A DNA stretch of 15,458 nt from Oscillospiraceae bacterium (lineage in GTDB: Bacteria; Bacillota; Clostridia; Oscillospirales; Ruminococcaceae). Position 1 is the stretch's first letter. Each line of letters opens with the position of its first letter. The translations under genes and the position numbers were made by a program. The DNA lies in the NCBI GenBank assembly GCA_016302655.1, contig JAEDNF010000010.1:1-15458 (forward strand), given 5' to 3'. Below, piece by piece: positions 1-8,923 of this stretch. The notes beneath the pieces are model-generated. The model was not told the origin of the DNA and did no database searches. It saw only the letters and a list, made by a program, of their open reading frames with translations.

Positions 1-13
1 CAGTCCGAACAGG

Positions 14-61
14 GCTGCTTTTTTGTTTGTTAAGCGGAAAATAATTCCGTAAAAAAGCAGC
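14..61 (+). other. Inverted repeat upstream of pflB
   Basis: An 11-bp perfect inverted repeat (14-24 with 51-61, GCTGCTTTTTT/AAAAAAGCAGC) encloses a smaller dyad CGGAA/TTCCG at 35-39 and 45-49. As RNA it would form a long hairpin ending about 40 nt before the pflB start. It could be a 5' leader structure, or the T-run at 19-24 could be the tail of a terminator of a gene that lies outside the window. No convincing -35/-10 pair is visible between position 1 and the pflB start, so the pfl promoter probably lies further upstream. The structure is seen; its role is not known. Confidence 0.45.
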
Positions 62-102
62 AAACGCATTTTGCGTATATCGCAGAAAGGAAAGGTAAAA
101 CA

Positions 103-2364
103 ATGGAAAACAAAGCTACTGATCTTAGCGTTCGCTTCAAGGAGTACTGGGACGGCTTCAAGCCCGGTGCATGGCAGGAGGGTATCAATACCCGTGACTT
201 TATAATGACTAACTTTACTCCGTACTTTGACGGACCGGAGTTTCTCAGCGGTCCTACAGAGCGTACAAAGGCTCTCAACGAAAAGCTGAACGAGCTGTTC
301 AGAAAAGAGCGTGAGAACGGCGGAGTACTGGATATAAATACCGAAGTGGTATCATCACTTTGCAATTATCCTGCGGCATATCTCGACAAGGAAAACGAGC
401 TTATCGTAGGCTATCAGACCGACGCACCGCTTCGCAGAGGCGTAAATCCCTTCGGCGGTATCAGAATGGCAAGAAGCGCCTGCGAGGCATACGGCTATAA
501 GCTTTCTGATAAGGTTGAGGAGCATTTTGAGTACCGTACCACTCACAACGACGGCGTGTTCAGAGTATACACAGACGAAATGAAGCTTGCCCGCCATGTA
601 GGTATAATTACCGGTTTACCCGACGCCTACGGCAGAGGAAGAATAATCGGCGACTACCGCAGAGTAGCGCTCTACGGCGTAGATTATCTTATAGAGCAAA
701 AACAGCTCGATAAGAAAAAAGTCGGCGAAAATGTGATGGATGTTGATACGATAAGGCTGTCAGAGGAGCTTTTCCAGCAGATAAACTTCCTTAAAAAGAT
801 GAAGGAAATGGCTGCTATGTACGGCTATGATATCAGTATGCCTGCAAGAAACACAAGAGAAGCTATCCAGTGGACATATTTTGCATATCTTGCTTCTATC
901 AAGGAACAGAACGGTGCGGCTATGTCGCTTGGCAGAACTTCTACATTCTTTGATATATATGTATGCCGTGATATGGAAAGAGGCGAGCTTACCGAAGAGC
1001 AGGCTCAGGAGCTTATTGACGATTTCGTTATGAAGCTCCGCAGTGCAAGACACCTGCGTACCCCCGAGTACAATGAGCTTTTCGGCGGCGACCCGATGTG
1101 GATAACCGAAAGCGTGGGCGGCGTAAACAAAAACGGCGTTCCGCTGGTTACAAAGGGAAGCTACAGAATGCTGAACACTCTTTATAATCTCGGTTCTTCG
1201 CCCGAGCCCAATCTTACGATACTCTGGTCGGAAAGACTGCCCGAACCTTTCAAGAAGTTCTGTGCAAAGCTGTCTATCGATACCGATTCTATCCAGTATG
1301 AAAACGACGACCTTATGAGAATGGAATACGGCGACGACTACGCTATTGCCTGCTGTGTATCCGCTATGAAGGTCGGCAAGCAGATGCAGTTCTTCGGCGC
1401 ACGCTTTAATCTGCCCAAGCTTCTTCTGCTCGCTATTAACGGCGGCTATGACAATGTTACCGGTATGAAGCTCGGCCCTCAGATGGAGCCTTTACAGGGC
1501 GATAAGCTCGACTTCTATGAAGTAAGAGGAAGACTTGAAGTATACCGTGAGTGGCTGTGCAAGCTGTATGTGAATACGATGAATGTTATCCACTATATGC
1601 ACGATAAATACGCTTACGAGAAGACGCAGATGGCGCTTCACGACACCGATGTTGACAGAATGATGGCGTTCGGTATTGCAGGACTTTCCGTTATGGCTGA
1701 CTCGCTCAGTGCGATAAAATACGCAGATGTAAAGCCTATCCGTGACGAGAACGGATATATTGTGGATTTTGATACAAAGGGCGACTTCCCCAAGTTCGGC
1801 AATGACGACAACAGAGTTGACAAGATAGCTCAGAACATAATCCAGGAGGTATCGCAGGAGCTTCGCAAGAATCCTACCTACAGAGGAGCACGCCATACGC
1901 TGTCTGCTCTTACCATCACATCAAATGTTGTATACGGCAAGAAGACAGGTTCTACCCCCGACGGCAGAAAGAAGGGCGAGCCGTTTGCACCCGGTGCAAA
2001 CCCGATGCACAACCGTGAAACAAACGGTGCTATTGCATCGCTCAACTCCGTTTCAAAGCTCCAGTACGATTATTGCCGTGACGGTATATCAAATACCTTC
2101 TCGATTATTCCCGAAGCACTGGGAAAAACCGACGAGCAGAGAACAGCAAACCTTGTTGCCGTGCTTGACGGATACTTCTCAAACTATGCGCATCACCTCA
2201 ATGTAAATGTTCTCAACAAGGAAACGCTTATCGCCGCATACGAGAATCCCGACGCTTATCCCAACCTTACCATCCGTGTATCCGGTTATGCAGTCAACTT
2301 CCATAAGCTCTCAAAAGAGCAGCAGCGTGAGGTTATCAGCAGAACATTCCACACGGTAATGTGA
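103..2364 (+). CDS. pflB: Pyruvate formate-lyase (formate C-acetyltransferase)
   Basis: This cytosolic glycyl-radical enzyme converts pyruvate and CoA to acetyl-CoA and formate, a central step of anaerobic fermentation. The 753-residue product has the usual full PFL length. The adjacent catalytic cysteines are Cys417-Cys418 in the context AIACCVSAM, and the C-terminal glycyl-radical loop RVSGYAV places the radical on Gly728. These correspond to Cys418/419 and Gly734 of the E. coli enzyme. The ATG at 103 follows an AGAAAGGAAAGG ribosome-binding site at about 84-95. The activase gene starts 1 nt after the stop codon, so the two are surely one operon. The CC pair and the pyruvate-type loop argue for true PFL over a glycerol dehydratase or choline lyase homologue. 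No truncation or frameshift is seen. Confidence 0.97.
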   Translation: MENKATDLSVRFKEYWDGFKPGAWQEGINTRDFIMTNFTPYFDGPEFLSGPTERTKALNEKLNELFRKERENGGVLDINTEVVSSLCNYPAAYLDKENELIVGYQTDAPLRRGVNPFGGIRMARSACEAYGYKLSDKVEEHFEYRTTHNDGVFRVYTDEMKLARHVGIITGLPDAYGRGRIIGDYRRVALYGVDYLIEQKQLDKKKVGENVMDVDTIRLSEELFQQINFLKKMKEMAAMYGYDISMPARNTREAIQWTYFAYLASIKEQNGAAMSLGRTSTFFDIYVCRDMERGELTEEQAQELIDDFVMKLRSARHLRTPEYNELFGGDPMWITESVGGVNKNGVPLVTKGSYRMLNTLYNLGSSPEPNLTILWSERLPEPFKKFCAKLSIDTDSIQYENDDLMRMEYGDDYAIACCVSAMKVGKQMQFFGARFNLPKLLLLAINGGYDNVTGMKLGPQMEPLQGDKLDFYEVRGRLEVYREWLCKLYVNTMNVIHYMHDKYAYEKTQMALHDTDVDRMMAFGIAGLSVMADSLSAIKYADVKPIRDENGYIVDFDTKGDFPKFGNDDNRVDKIAQNIIQEVSQELRKNPTYRGARHTLSALTITSNVVYGKKTGSTPDGRKKGEPFAPGANPMHNRETNGAIASLNSVSKLQYDYCRDGISNTFSIIPEALGKTDEQRTANLVAVLDGYFSNYAHHLNVNVLNKETLIAAYENPDAYPNLTIRVSGYAVNFHKLSKEQQREVISRTFHTVM

Positions 2365-2365
2365 T

Positions 2366-3082
2366 ATGACTCAGTGCAGATACAGTGCTATACAGACGCT
2401 GGGTACGGTTGACGGACCGGGAGTGAGATTTGTCCTTTTCCTGCAAGGATGTCCCTTGCACTGCGGCTATTGCCACAATCCCGAAACAAGAGATATGACG
2501 GGCGGAAAAACGGCGACGGTGGGCGAGATAATGCAGAAGGTACTGCGCTGCCGCAGTTATTTCGGCAAGGACGGCGGTATAACGGTATCGGGCGGAGAAC
2601 CGCTTGTTCAGGCAGAATTTATCACAGAGCTGTTTACCGAGTGCAAAAAGCAGGGGATAAACACCTGCCTTGATACATCGGGATGCATACTGAATGACAG
2701 CGTTCTTAAACTGCTTGAAGTTACCGATTTGTGTATGCTTGACATAAAGATGACAAACGAAGAGGATTATAAAAAGCATATCGGCTGTTCTATGGCGACG
2801 CCGCTTGCATTTCTTGACAAGCTTAGCGAAATGAAGGTAGAGACATGGATAAGACAGGTCATAGTCTGCGGCGTTAATGATGACGATATCAATATCGGGC
2901 GGCTGAACGAAATAGCAAATGCCCACGATAATGTTACGCTGGCAGAGCTGCTTCCTTTCCGCAAGCTGTGCAGTACCAAGTATGACGAGATGGGTATCCC
3001 TTTCCCGTTTGACTGTTATGAGCAAACGCCCGAGAGCGTTATAGAAACGCTGAAGGCAAAAGTAGACAAATTCAGCTATTAA
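2366..3082 (+). CDS. pflA: Pyruvate formate-lyase activating enzyme (radical SAM)
   Basis: This radical-SAM enzyme uses a [4Fe-4S] cluster and S-adenosylmethionine to abstract a hydrogen from the PFL glycine and so switch PFL on. The 238-residue product carries the family's CxxxCxxC cluster motif at Cys29, Cys33 and Cys36 (GCPLHCGYCHNPET), followed by the SAM-binding GGEP motif at residues 76-79. The length is typical for short PFL activases without an extra ferredoxin insert. The ATG lies 1 nt after the pflB stop and has no clear Shine-Dalgarno of its own, which suggests translational coupling with pflB. A strong hairpin follows the stop codon and ends the operon. Pairing with the immediately upstream PFL makes the substrate assignment secure. 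Confidence 0.96.
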   Translation: MTQCRYSAIQTLGTVDGPGVRFVLFLQGCPLHCGYCHNPETRDMTGGKTATVGEIMQKVLRCRSYFGKDGGITVSGGEPLVQAEFITELFTECKKQGINTCLDTSGCILNDSVLKLLEVTDLCMLDIKMTNEEDYKKHIGCSMATPLAFLDKLSEMKVETWIRQVIVCGVNDDDINIGRLNEIANAHDNVTLAELLPFRKLCSTKYDEMGIPFPFDCYEQTPESVIETLKAKVDKFSY

Positions 3083-3085
3083 AAT

Positions 3086-3160
3086 ATACCTGCTGTAAAA
3101 AATATCCGCTAAGAAGGTCAACCGTTTTCTTGGCGAATAAAAAACAGCAGGTATTCTTTT
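3086..3160 (+). terminator. Nested long-hairpin terminator after pflA
   Basis: An outer 11-bp perfect stem pairs 3086-3096 with 3144-3154 (ATACCTGCTGT/ACAGCAGGTAT). Inside it, after an A-rich internal loop, 3103-3115 pairs with 3127-3139 over 13 positions with one mismatch and one G-T wobble. A T-rich run (TTCTTTTATTTA) follows. This is a rho-independent terminator for pflBA with an unusually long composite stem. The A-runs within the stem could let it work in the other direction too, although no converging gene is seen. Confidence 0.85.
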
Positions 3161-3188
3161 ATTTATCTTGTAAATCTCTTAAAATTTA

Positions 3189-3217
3189 TTGACTTTTTCG
3201 GCTTGATATAGTAAAAT
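3189..3217 (+). promoter_or_regulatory. Sigma-A-like promoter of the glycosyltransferase operon
   Basis: A -35 box TTGACT at 3189-3194 and a -10 box TAAAAT at 3212-3217 are separated by 17 bp, which is ideal spacing for the housekeeping sigma factor. The site lies between the pflA terminator and the GT4 gene start at 3267, so it likely drives the three overlapping glycan genes. Confidence 0.7.
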
Positions 3218-3266
3218 AAAATTTGTATAGGGACTGCAGAAATAATAAGCGAAAGGGGGAATCGAT

Positions 3267-4445
3267 ATGAGTAAAACAGTGTTATTTGTTGCTTCTGTAA
3301 CAAAGAAACATATTATTCAGTTCCACCTTCCTTATATGAAATGGCTGCAGGAACACGGATATAAGGTTCATGTATGTTCGGGCGATGATTTTGAGCCCGA
3401 TGAGCCTAAGACCGTTCCCTATTGTGACGAATATTTTATAGTGCCCTTTTATCGTTCTCCGTTTGCAACCAGTAATTTCCGCTCATACAGAGAGCTTCGC
3501 AAGCTGATTGCCGAAAACAAATATGAGCTTGTGCACTGTCATACACCCGTTGCCGCCGCAATCGCACGATATGCGCTGAGAACGGCGAGAAAAAAACAAG
3601 GCACTAAGGTTCTGTATACTGCTCATGGGTTCCATTTTTACAAAGGTGCGCCTAAGATAAGCAAGCTGTATTATCTTGTGGAAAAGATAATGGCGAGATA
3701 TACCGATGCGGTAATCACAATAAACCGTGAGGATTATCAGGCGGCAGAGAAGATGTGCCGTAAGCACAGCTGTGAAGTATATGAGATACCCGGAATAGGC
3801 GTTGATGTAAAGCGCATTGCAGACTGTCAAAGAACCCGTGAGAGTATCCGTGACGAATTTAAAATACCGCATGACGCTTTTCTTGTTATGTCAAATTCCG
3901 AGATAAACGAGAATAAGAATGTTGAATGCTCTATCGAGGCGGTTGCCGCAAACAAGGGCGTATATATGCTTATCTGCGGTACGGGAAAGAGTATGGATAA
4001 ATGCCGTGAACTTGTCGGCAGACTGGGCTGTGAGGACAGAATAATTTTTGCAGGCTATCGGTACGACGCAAAGGAGCTTTTGCACGGCGCAGACGCTTTC
4101 ATTTTCCCAAGCTACAGAGAGGGTCTCGGACTTGCGGCTATAGAAGCTATGGCGGCAGGACTGCCTCTTATAGTGTCGGATAACAGAGGAACAAGAGAAT
4201 ATGCAATAAACGGTACCAATGCAATAGTATGCGACGCAGGCAATGTTTCACAGTTTGCAGACGCGGTAAAGCTTCTGAGCTCAGATGCCGGGCTTTGCAG
4301 TAAGTATGGTGAGAACGGCAGAAAAACCGCCGAAAAATACAGTATAGAAAGTTCTTTGGCTAAGATGGCTGAAATATACGGACGATACATTGAACTACCG
4401 GAAAGAAAAAATGAAACGGGAGTGTTATCCGGTGAAAACAGATAA
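3267..4445 (+). CDS. GT4-family glycosyltransferase (EpsD-like)
   Basis: A retaining GT-B glycosyltransferase of 392 residues, likely cytosolic or membrane-associated, that adds a sugar from a nucleotide donor to a growing surface glycan. The N-terminal half carries the acceptor-side pattern seen in EpsD/capsular transferases (VLFVASVTKKHIIQFHLPY, then HCHTPVAA and YTAHGFHFYKG). The C-terminal half carries the donor-site E-x7-E motif, Glu285 and Glu293 in the segment SYREGLGLAAIEA, followed by AGLPLIVSD. The ATG has a strong GAAAGGGGGA ribosome-binding site 6 nt upstream. The next gene overlaps its 3' end, so it is the first gene of a tightly packed operon. The donor and acceptor sugars cannot be read from sequence. 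No transmembrane segment is evident. Confidence 0.9.
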   Translation: MSKTVLFVASVTKKHIIQFHLPYMKWLQEHGYKVHVCSGDDFEPDEPKTVPYCDEYFIVPFYRSPFATSNFRSYRELRKLIAENKYELVHCHTPVAAAIARYALRTARKKQGTKVLYTAHGFHFYKGAPKISKLYYLVEKIMARYTDAVITINREDYQAAEKMCRKHSCEVYEIPGIGVDVKRIADCQRTRESIRDEFKIPHDAFLVMSNSEINENKNVECSIEAVAANKGVYMLICGTGKSMDKCRELVGRLGCEDRIIFAGYRYDAKELLHGADAFIFPSYREGLGLAAIEAMAAGLPLIVSDNRGTREYAINGTNAIVCDAGNVSQFADAVKLLSSDAGLCSKYGENGRKTAEKYSIESSLAKMAEIYGRYIELPERKNETGVLSGENR

Positions 4446-5766
4446 ATATCTAAGGCTGCTCGGAAAATATCCCGGGCTTGCCGATGCCGCAGTAACAGCG
4501 GCAGACGGAAAAGAAGATACTTTAGCACAGGTCACGGCGAGCGTCACAGCACCTGTGCTGTTTTGCTATGTGAAAAGTGTGCTTGAAAACGCCGCAAAAA
4601 GCGGTATAAAGCGGCTGTATTTTCTTGCCCGTGACGGTTATATAATGAAAGCGGCGGCAGACGCCATAACAGAAGCGTCGGGATATGACATCGAGACTTG
4701 TTATCTTTATGTATCACGCTATGCGCTGAGAAATGCGCTGTACTGTAAATGCGGTACGACAGAAGATTTTGAAAAGGCGGGATTTTTCGGTCACTGTGCC
4801 GTACAGAGCGCAGAAAATACTCTGAAAAGAGCCGGCATTGACAAAGATGAGCGTAAAGAAGTATATAAAAGGATCGGCTTTGACGGTGACGAGAGCAGGA
4901 TAATGAGCGACGGAGAATTTGACCGTTTCTGCGATATGCTGAGAAGCGACAGCACGCTTTTTGATGCTATAAGAGAACGCTCGGCACCAAAATATGAAGC
5001 GCTTATTGCATATCTCAGACAGAACGGCTTTTTTGAAAATAAGCGCCTCGCCGTTGTGGACAGCGGATGGCTCGGCTCGGTTCAGAAAACGCTGACACAG
5101 CTTACCGACGGGATGATACAAGACGGAAGTATCATAGGGTATTACTTCGGTTTGTACAGAAAACAGGATGATAATTACCGTTCATTTTTATTTGATATAT
5201 CCGACGCTCACAGATATGTACCGACCTTTTGCAATAATCTGTTTGAATGTTTCTGCTCGGCACCGCACGGTATGACTGTGGGCTATGAAGAAAAAGACGG
5301 CACTGTTGTGCCTGTACTTAATCGGGAGAATAAAACGGTGTCGGATATGGCTGATAAACAGACCGATATCGTAAGGCGTTTTTCTTATGCCGCCTGCAAG
5401 GAAGGATCACAGCTTAGCGTTGAGAGTGCAAGAAAGCTTTGCACAAAATTGCTTAAAGCGCTGATGTACAAGCCCGATTATGATGAAGCAAAAACGCTCG
5501 GAGCGTTTCCTTTCTGTGATGACGCTACCGAAACCGAGCTTACCTGCCTTGCGGACGAATGCAAAAACAGCATTGGCAACATTCTGTTCTTTAACAGGCT
5601 TTTAAGAAAAAGAAAAGGCATGAGCATATATCCCGATAAAGGTATGTACTGGCTGTACGGGAGCATTGTGCTGAGCGGCTGCAGACCAAAGGCTGTTTAC
5701 AGAGTAAGCGTCAGGGCTTGGGAAAAGCTGAGACTGCTCAGGGAAAAGAGGCGCTTATGCCGCTGA
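4432..5766 (+). CDS. COG5610-like (HAD-related) protein of a glycan cluster
   Basis: The 444-residue product is not a glycosyltransferase I can name. It carries two segments I associate with COG5610-type 'predicted hydrolase, HAD superfamily' proteins that accompany polysaccharide genes: RLYFLARDGY (Phe64-Tyr70 region, with Asp68) and AVVDSGWLGSVQ (Asp210 to Ser216), followed by GYYFGL. Its biochemical role is unknown; a part in glycan modification or assembly is inferred from context. The GTG at 4432 is preferred because GGGAG at 4418-4422 lies 9 nt upstream and the resulting overlap with the GT4 gene is only 14 nt. Earlier ATG codons at 4390 and 4411 would give longer overlaps without a better ribosome-binding site. 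The following GT2 gene overlaps its end by 10 nt. No signal peptide is seen. Confidence 0.72.
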   Translation: MKTDKYLRLLGKYPGLADAAVTAADGKEDTLAQVTASVTAPVLFCYVKSVLENAAKSGIKRLYFLARDGYIMKAAADAITEASGYDIETCYLYVSRYALRNALYCKCGTTEDFEKAGFFGHCAVQSAENTLKRAGIDKDERKEVYKRIGFDGDESRIMSDGEFDRFCDMLRSDSTLFDAIRERSAPKYEALIAYLRQNGFFENKRLAVVDSGWLGSVQKTLTQLTDGMIQDGSIIGYYFGLYRKQDDNYRSFLFDISDAHRYVPTFCNNLFECFCSAPHGMTVGYEEKDGTVVPVLNRENKTVSDMADKQTDIVRRFSYAACKEGSQLSVESARKLCTKLLKALMYKPDYDEAKTLGAFPFCDDATETELTCLADECKNSIGNILFFNRLLRKRKGMSIYPDKGMYWLYGSIVLSGCRPKAVYRVSVRAWEKLRLLREKRRLCR

Positions 5767-6551
5767 TATCGGTTATAATGGGCATTTACAACAGCGATGA
5801 GCAAAAGCTTATAAGTGCCGTAAATTCTGTCCTTAGTCAGTCGGTAAGCGACATTGAGCTTATTATCTGCGACGATGGCTCAACTGAGGATATAAGCGAT
5901 ACGCTGAACAAAATATGCCGTGACAGCAGAGTTAAGCTGATTCGCTTTGATGAGAACAAGGGGCTTGCCGCCGCACTGAACGCCTGCCTTGACGATGCAA
6001 ATGGTGAATATATAGCAAGACAGGATGACGACGACATCAGCCTTCCCGGAAGATTTGAAAAGCAGATAGATTATCTTTCAAAGCACAGCGATATAGATTT
6101 TATCGGCACTGCCTGCGAGCTGTATTCCGACTGCAATGGCGTGTATGGGCAAAGGGTAATGCCTGCGGATATAGAAAAGAACAGCTTTCTTTTCAATTCT
6201 CCGTTTATACACGGCAGTATGATGTTCAGAAGAAAGGTGTTTGAAAAGTATCGTTACCGCACGCTCGGCAAGAACAGAAAGTACGAGGATTACGACCTGT
6301 TTATGCGGCTTGTTGCAGGCGGATATAAAGCGGCAAATATGACCGAAAAGCTGTACAGGTTCTTTTACGACACGGATATAAGAGGCGTTTCATTTTCAAT
6401 GCGCCGTGACGAGTATAAAGTCAGAATGGACGGCTTTAAACGGCTCGGTCTTATGCCGAAAGGTTTTGTGTATGCATTAAAACCTCTGGCGCTGGGCATC
6501 TTACCTCGCAAGGCTGTTATGAAACTTAAGAAAAAGACGGGTAATGTGTGA
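5757..6551 (+). CDS. GT2-family glycosyltransferase
   Basis: An inverting GT-A glycosyltransferase of 264 residues. The N-terminus is the classic GT2 fold entry (PLISVIMGIYN), with the nucleotide-binding DDGS at residues 39-42 and the metal-binding acidic cluster DDDD at 90-93 in RQDDDDISLPGRF. A downstream YEDYDLFMRL segment matches the usual acceptor/catalytic-base region of the family. The ATG at 5757 is chosen over an in-frame ATG at 5718 because AAAAGAGG sits 6 nt upstream of it, GT2 proteins begin just before this motif, and the overlap with the upstream gene shrinks to 10 nt. It ends the three-gene operon. The sugar specificity is unknown. No clear terminator is visible behind it, so read-through into the transporter genes is possible. 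Confidence 0.9.
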   Translation: MPLISVIMGIYNSDEQKLISAVNSVLSQSVSDIELIICDDGSTEDISDTLNKICRDSRVKLIRFDENKGLAAALNACLDDANGEYIARQDDDDISLPGRFEKQIDYLSKHSDIDFIGTACELYSDCNGVYGQRVMPADIEKNSFLFNSPFIHGSMMFRRKVFEKYRYRTLGKNRKYEDYDLFMRLVAGGYKAANMTEKLYRFFYDTDIRGVSFSMRRDEYKVRMDGFKRLGLMPKGFVYALKPLALGILPRKAVMKLKKKTGNV

Positions 6552-6604
6552 CTATATTGACAATACTATGCTCATATAACAGCGTTATTTGTCGTAATTG
6601 CATA

Positions 6605-6633
6605 TTGTAATAAGTCGAAAAATGTGATAAAAT
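6605..6633 (+). promoter_or_regulatory. Extended -10 promoter before the Wzm-like gene
   Basis: A weak -35 box TTGTAA at 6605-6610 lies 17 bp from a -10 box TAAAAT at 6628-6633. The spacer ends in GTGA, giving a TGn extended -10 that can make up for the weak -35. It lies 50 nt before the TTG start of the ABC permease. Confidence 0.6.
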
Positions 6634-6682
6634 AATCTTTATAGATGTTTTTTAAGCACGATCAGAGGGAGTTGAAATATAG

Positions 6683-8137
6683 TTGAGCGATAAATTCAGC
6701 ATTGATGATATTCTTGCCGAATTCTCAGAGCAAAACAAACAAAGCACAAGCAATGTCGCAGAGAATAACAGAAAAAGCAATGCAGCACCGACGAAAAAAG
6801 AGCCGAGTGCGACAATGATACTGAATTCTATTGATGAAAATAAAAAGCCCGAAAAAAAGCCGGAAGATACAAGAGAGGTAACGGCTCAGAGTATCCGTGA
6901 AGCTATGCAAAAGCAAAAAGAGGCAAAGGCGGCTCAAAATTCGCAAGATAAAGCAAAAGCTGCTCAGAAGTCGGGTGAGAATGCAAAGGCAGAAATTAAT
7001 CAGGCACAAAGAAAGCCTGCCGAAAAGGAGCATATTTCAAAGAATAACGCAGACTCAGATAGCGGATATAAAAGACTGTCTGATTTTGAAGACGAAGAGC
7101 CGAAGCAGCAAAAAAAGACGGCTGTCAGCAAGCACGCAGAAAAGAAGCCTGCAGAAAAACCTGTTGCAGAGAAAAAAACTGCGGATGAATCTGCTGATAA
7201 GAAGCATTTTGCCGCCGCTAAGAAAAATTCCGGTGCTGACTCTAAAGCAAAAAGCGTTTCGGAAAAAAAGCCTGAGGACAGCATAAAATATAAGCAATTA
7301 TCCGAAAAACAAACTAAGCCCGTAAAGGATAAGGCGAGCGTTTCCATAATCACTCGGGCGAATATGACAATTGTCGACAGAATAAAGCAGAACCGCTTCC
7401 TATTTGAAGAGCTTACAAAGCGTGACTTCAAGAAGAAGTATAAAAGAACTGCGCTGGGAATATTATGGAGTGTTATTTCTCCGTTCCTGACATTTATGAT
7501 ACAATATTTCGTGTTCGGCTATATATTCAACCGTCTTGACTCGGGATTTGTGGTATACCTGCTTACCGGTACGCTTATGTATTCATTCTTCAGTAATGCA
7601 ACTACCGCAGGAATGTTCTCAATGTATTCAAACGGAGCGATACTGTCAAAAGTCAAGGTGCCTAAGTCGCTGTTTGTACTTTCGTCAAACTCAGCCGCAA
7701 CCTTTAACTTTTTCCTGACGCTAATAGTTTACTTCGGCTTTATGCTGGTTTGCGGAGTAAGTATAGGACCGCACCTTCTTCTTATGGTATATCCGATATT
7801 ATGTCTGATAATCTTTAATATCGGAATGAGCTATGTGCTGTCCACTCTGTTTGTATTCTTTAAGGATATACAGTATCTGTATCAGATTTTCACTATGCTG
7901 CTGACATATTTGTCTGCTATTTTCTATGATGTAAAATCATTCCCGGATAATCTGCAGTTTATATTCCAGATAAATCCGATATATCAGTTTATTTCATATA
8001 TGAGAGAGCTTGTAATGCAGTCGTCTGTGCCGAGTTTCGAGCATCATATCGTGTGTCTTGCGTTCTCTCTCGGAATGCTCGGAATAGGTCTGCTCATTCA
8101 TAAGAAGACAGAGCAGAAGTTCGTATATTACTATTGA
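6683..8137 (+). CDS. Wzm-type ABC-2 polysaccharide export permease with long charged N-terminal extension
   Basis: The membrane subunit of an ABC-2 exporter for a finished polysaccharide or polyol-phosphate polymer. Residues from about 227 to 484 form the permease: an amphipathic RFLFEELTKRDFKKKY entry, a first helix in GILWSVISPFLTFMIQYFVF, about six membrane segments in all, and the typical end KKTEQKFVYYY. Residues 1-225 are extra: a short FSIDDILAEF start followed by a Lys/Glu/Ala/Ser-rich, Gln-containing stretch that looks disordered. The start is TTG at 6683 with AGAGGGAG 11 nt upstream. An ATG at 7364 would give an ordinary-length permease but has no close ribosome-binding site, and the frame stays open and protein-like from 6683. 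The Wzt-like ATPase follows 13 nt downstream. The substrate is inferred from the glycosyltransferases upstream. Confidence 0.85.
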   Translation: MSDKFSIDDILAEFSEQNKQSTSNVAENNRKSNAAPTKKEPSATMILNSIDENKKPEKKPEDTREVTAQSIREAMQKQKEAKAAQNSQDKAKAAQKSGENAKAEINQAQRKPAEKEHISKNNADSDSGYKRLSDFEDEEPKQQKKTAVSKHAEKKPAEKPVAEKKTADESADKKHFAAAKKNSGADSKAKSVSEKKPEDSIKYKQLSEKQTKPVKDKASVSIITRANMTIVDRIKQNRFLFEELTKRDFKKKYKRTALGILWSVISPFLTFMIQYFVFGYIFNRLDSGFVVYLLTGTLMYSFFSNATTAGMFSMYSNGAILSKVKVPKSLFVLSSNSAATFNFFLTLIVYFGFMLVCGVSIGPHLLLMVYPILCLIIFNIGMSYVLSTLFVFFKDIQYLYQIFTMLLTYLSAIFYDVKSFPDNLQFIFQINPIYQFISYMRELVMQSSVPSFEHHIVCLAFSLGMLGIGLLIHKKTEQKFVYYY

Positions 8138-8150
8138 TCCGGAGTAGATA

Positions 8151-8906
8151 ATGATTATAGAAGTAAAAAATGTCACTGTCAATTACAACTTAAGCAATTT
8201 CAGGGATATAGGTCTTAAGGAATATATCATCAAGAAGGCAAAGCACGAAATCAAGACCGAACACTTTACCGCTGTCAATGATGTATCATTTTCTCTTGAC
8301 GAAGGCGATATGCTCGGAATTATCGGCACTAACGGTGCAGGCAAATCGACATTGCTCAAGGTAATATCGGGCATTATGAAACCAGCAAAGGGCAGCGTCA
8401 CGGTAAACGGAAAGATTGCCGCATTGCTGGAGCTGGGTTCGGGCTTTGACGGAGACCTCACGGTAAAGGAGAATATATTCCTGCGTGGTGCAATGCTCGG
8501 ATATACCAAAGAATTTGTAACGGAAAAATATACGAGTATTCTCAGCTATTCGGAGCTTACCGACTTTGAAAACAGAGCCTTTAAACAGCTGTCCTCAGGT
8601 ATGAAGACAAGGCTTGCTTTTTCACTCGCCTGCCTTATGGAACCCGAAATACTGATACTTGACGAGGTGCTGTCGGTCGGTGACGCCGCTTTCAGAGCAA
8701 AGAGCGAAGCAACAATGATGAAGATAATAAAAAGTGGTTGCTGTACGCTGTTCGTATCGCATTCTATCCCACAGGTACGAAGACTGTGCAACAAGGTGCT
8801 GTGGCTTGACAAGGGCAAGCAGATAGCCTTCGGCGATGTCAACACGGTCTGCGACAAGTACGATAGGTACATTCAGACGGTAACAAATATGCAGAAGATC
8901 GATTAA
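8151..8906 (+). CDS. Wzt-type ABC exporter ATPase
   Basis: The nucleotide-binding subunit that powers the adjacent permease in polysaccharide or teichoic-acid-type export at the cytoplasmic face. The 251-residue product has Walker A GTNGAGKST (59-67), the LSSGM signature (147-151), Walker B ILILDE (Asp171-Glu172) and the switch histidine His204 in FVSHS. Polysaccharide ATPases often begin with a segment before the first strand like YIIKKAKHEIKTEHFTAVNDVSF, as here. It ends soon after the H-loop and therefore lacks the C-terminal carbohydrate-binding domain of E. coli O9a-type Wzt and the long tail of Bacillus TagH. The ATG has GGAG 6 nt upstream. It is co-transcribed with the permease before it and probably with the PIN-like gene 17 nt after it. 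Confidence 0.92.
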   Translation: MIIEVKNVTVNYNLSNFRDIGLKEYIIKKAKHEIKTEHFTAVNDVSFSLDEGDMLGIIGTNGAGKSTLLKVISGIMKPAKGSVTVNGKIAALLELGSGFDGDLTVKENIFLRGAMLGYTKEFVTEKYTSILSYSELTDFENRAFKQLSSGMKTRLAFSLACLMEPEILILDEVLSVGDAAFRAKSEATMMKIIKSGCCTLFVSHSIPQVRRLCNKVLWLDKGKQIAFGDVNTVCDKYDRYIQTVTNMQKID

Positions 8907-8923
8907 ACGGGAGACGGCATAAT

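Noticed and set aside
2336..3121. 261-codon minus-strand frame opposite pflA
   Set aside because: pflA on the + strand has diagnostic radical-SAM motifs and operon context. The minus frame has no recognisable domain and runs into the terminator stem.
5718..5756. Upstream in-frame start for the GT2 gene
   Set aside because: It would add 13 residues before the conserved N-terminal strand and a larger overlap, and the better ribosome-binding site serves the ATG at 5757.
6557..6580. TTGACA and TATAAC as a promoter behind the GT2 gene
   Set aside because: The spacing is only 12 bp, too short for a sigma-70-type promoter; the pair at 6605-6633 has proper 17-bp spacing.
6897..7286. Alternative plus-strand frame of 129 codons inside the Wzm extension
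   Set aside because: It comes from the A-rich, Lys-coding sequence. The frame used in the call joins the permease domain and has a ribosome-binding site.
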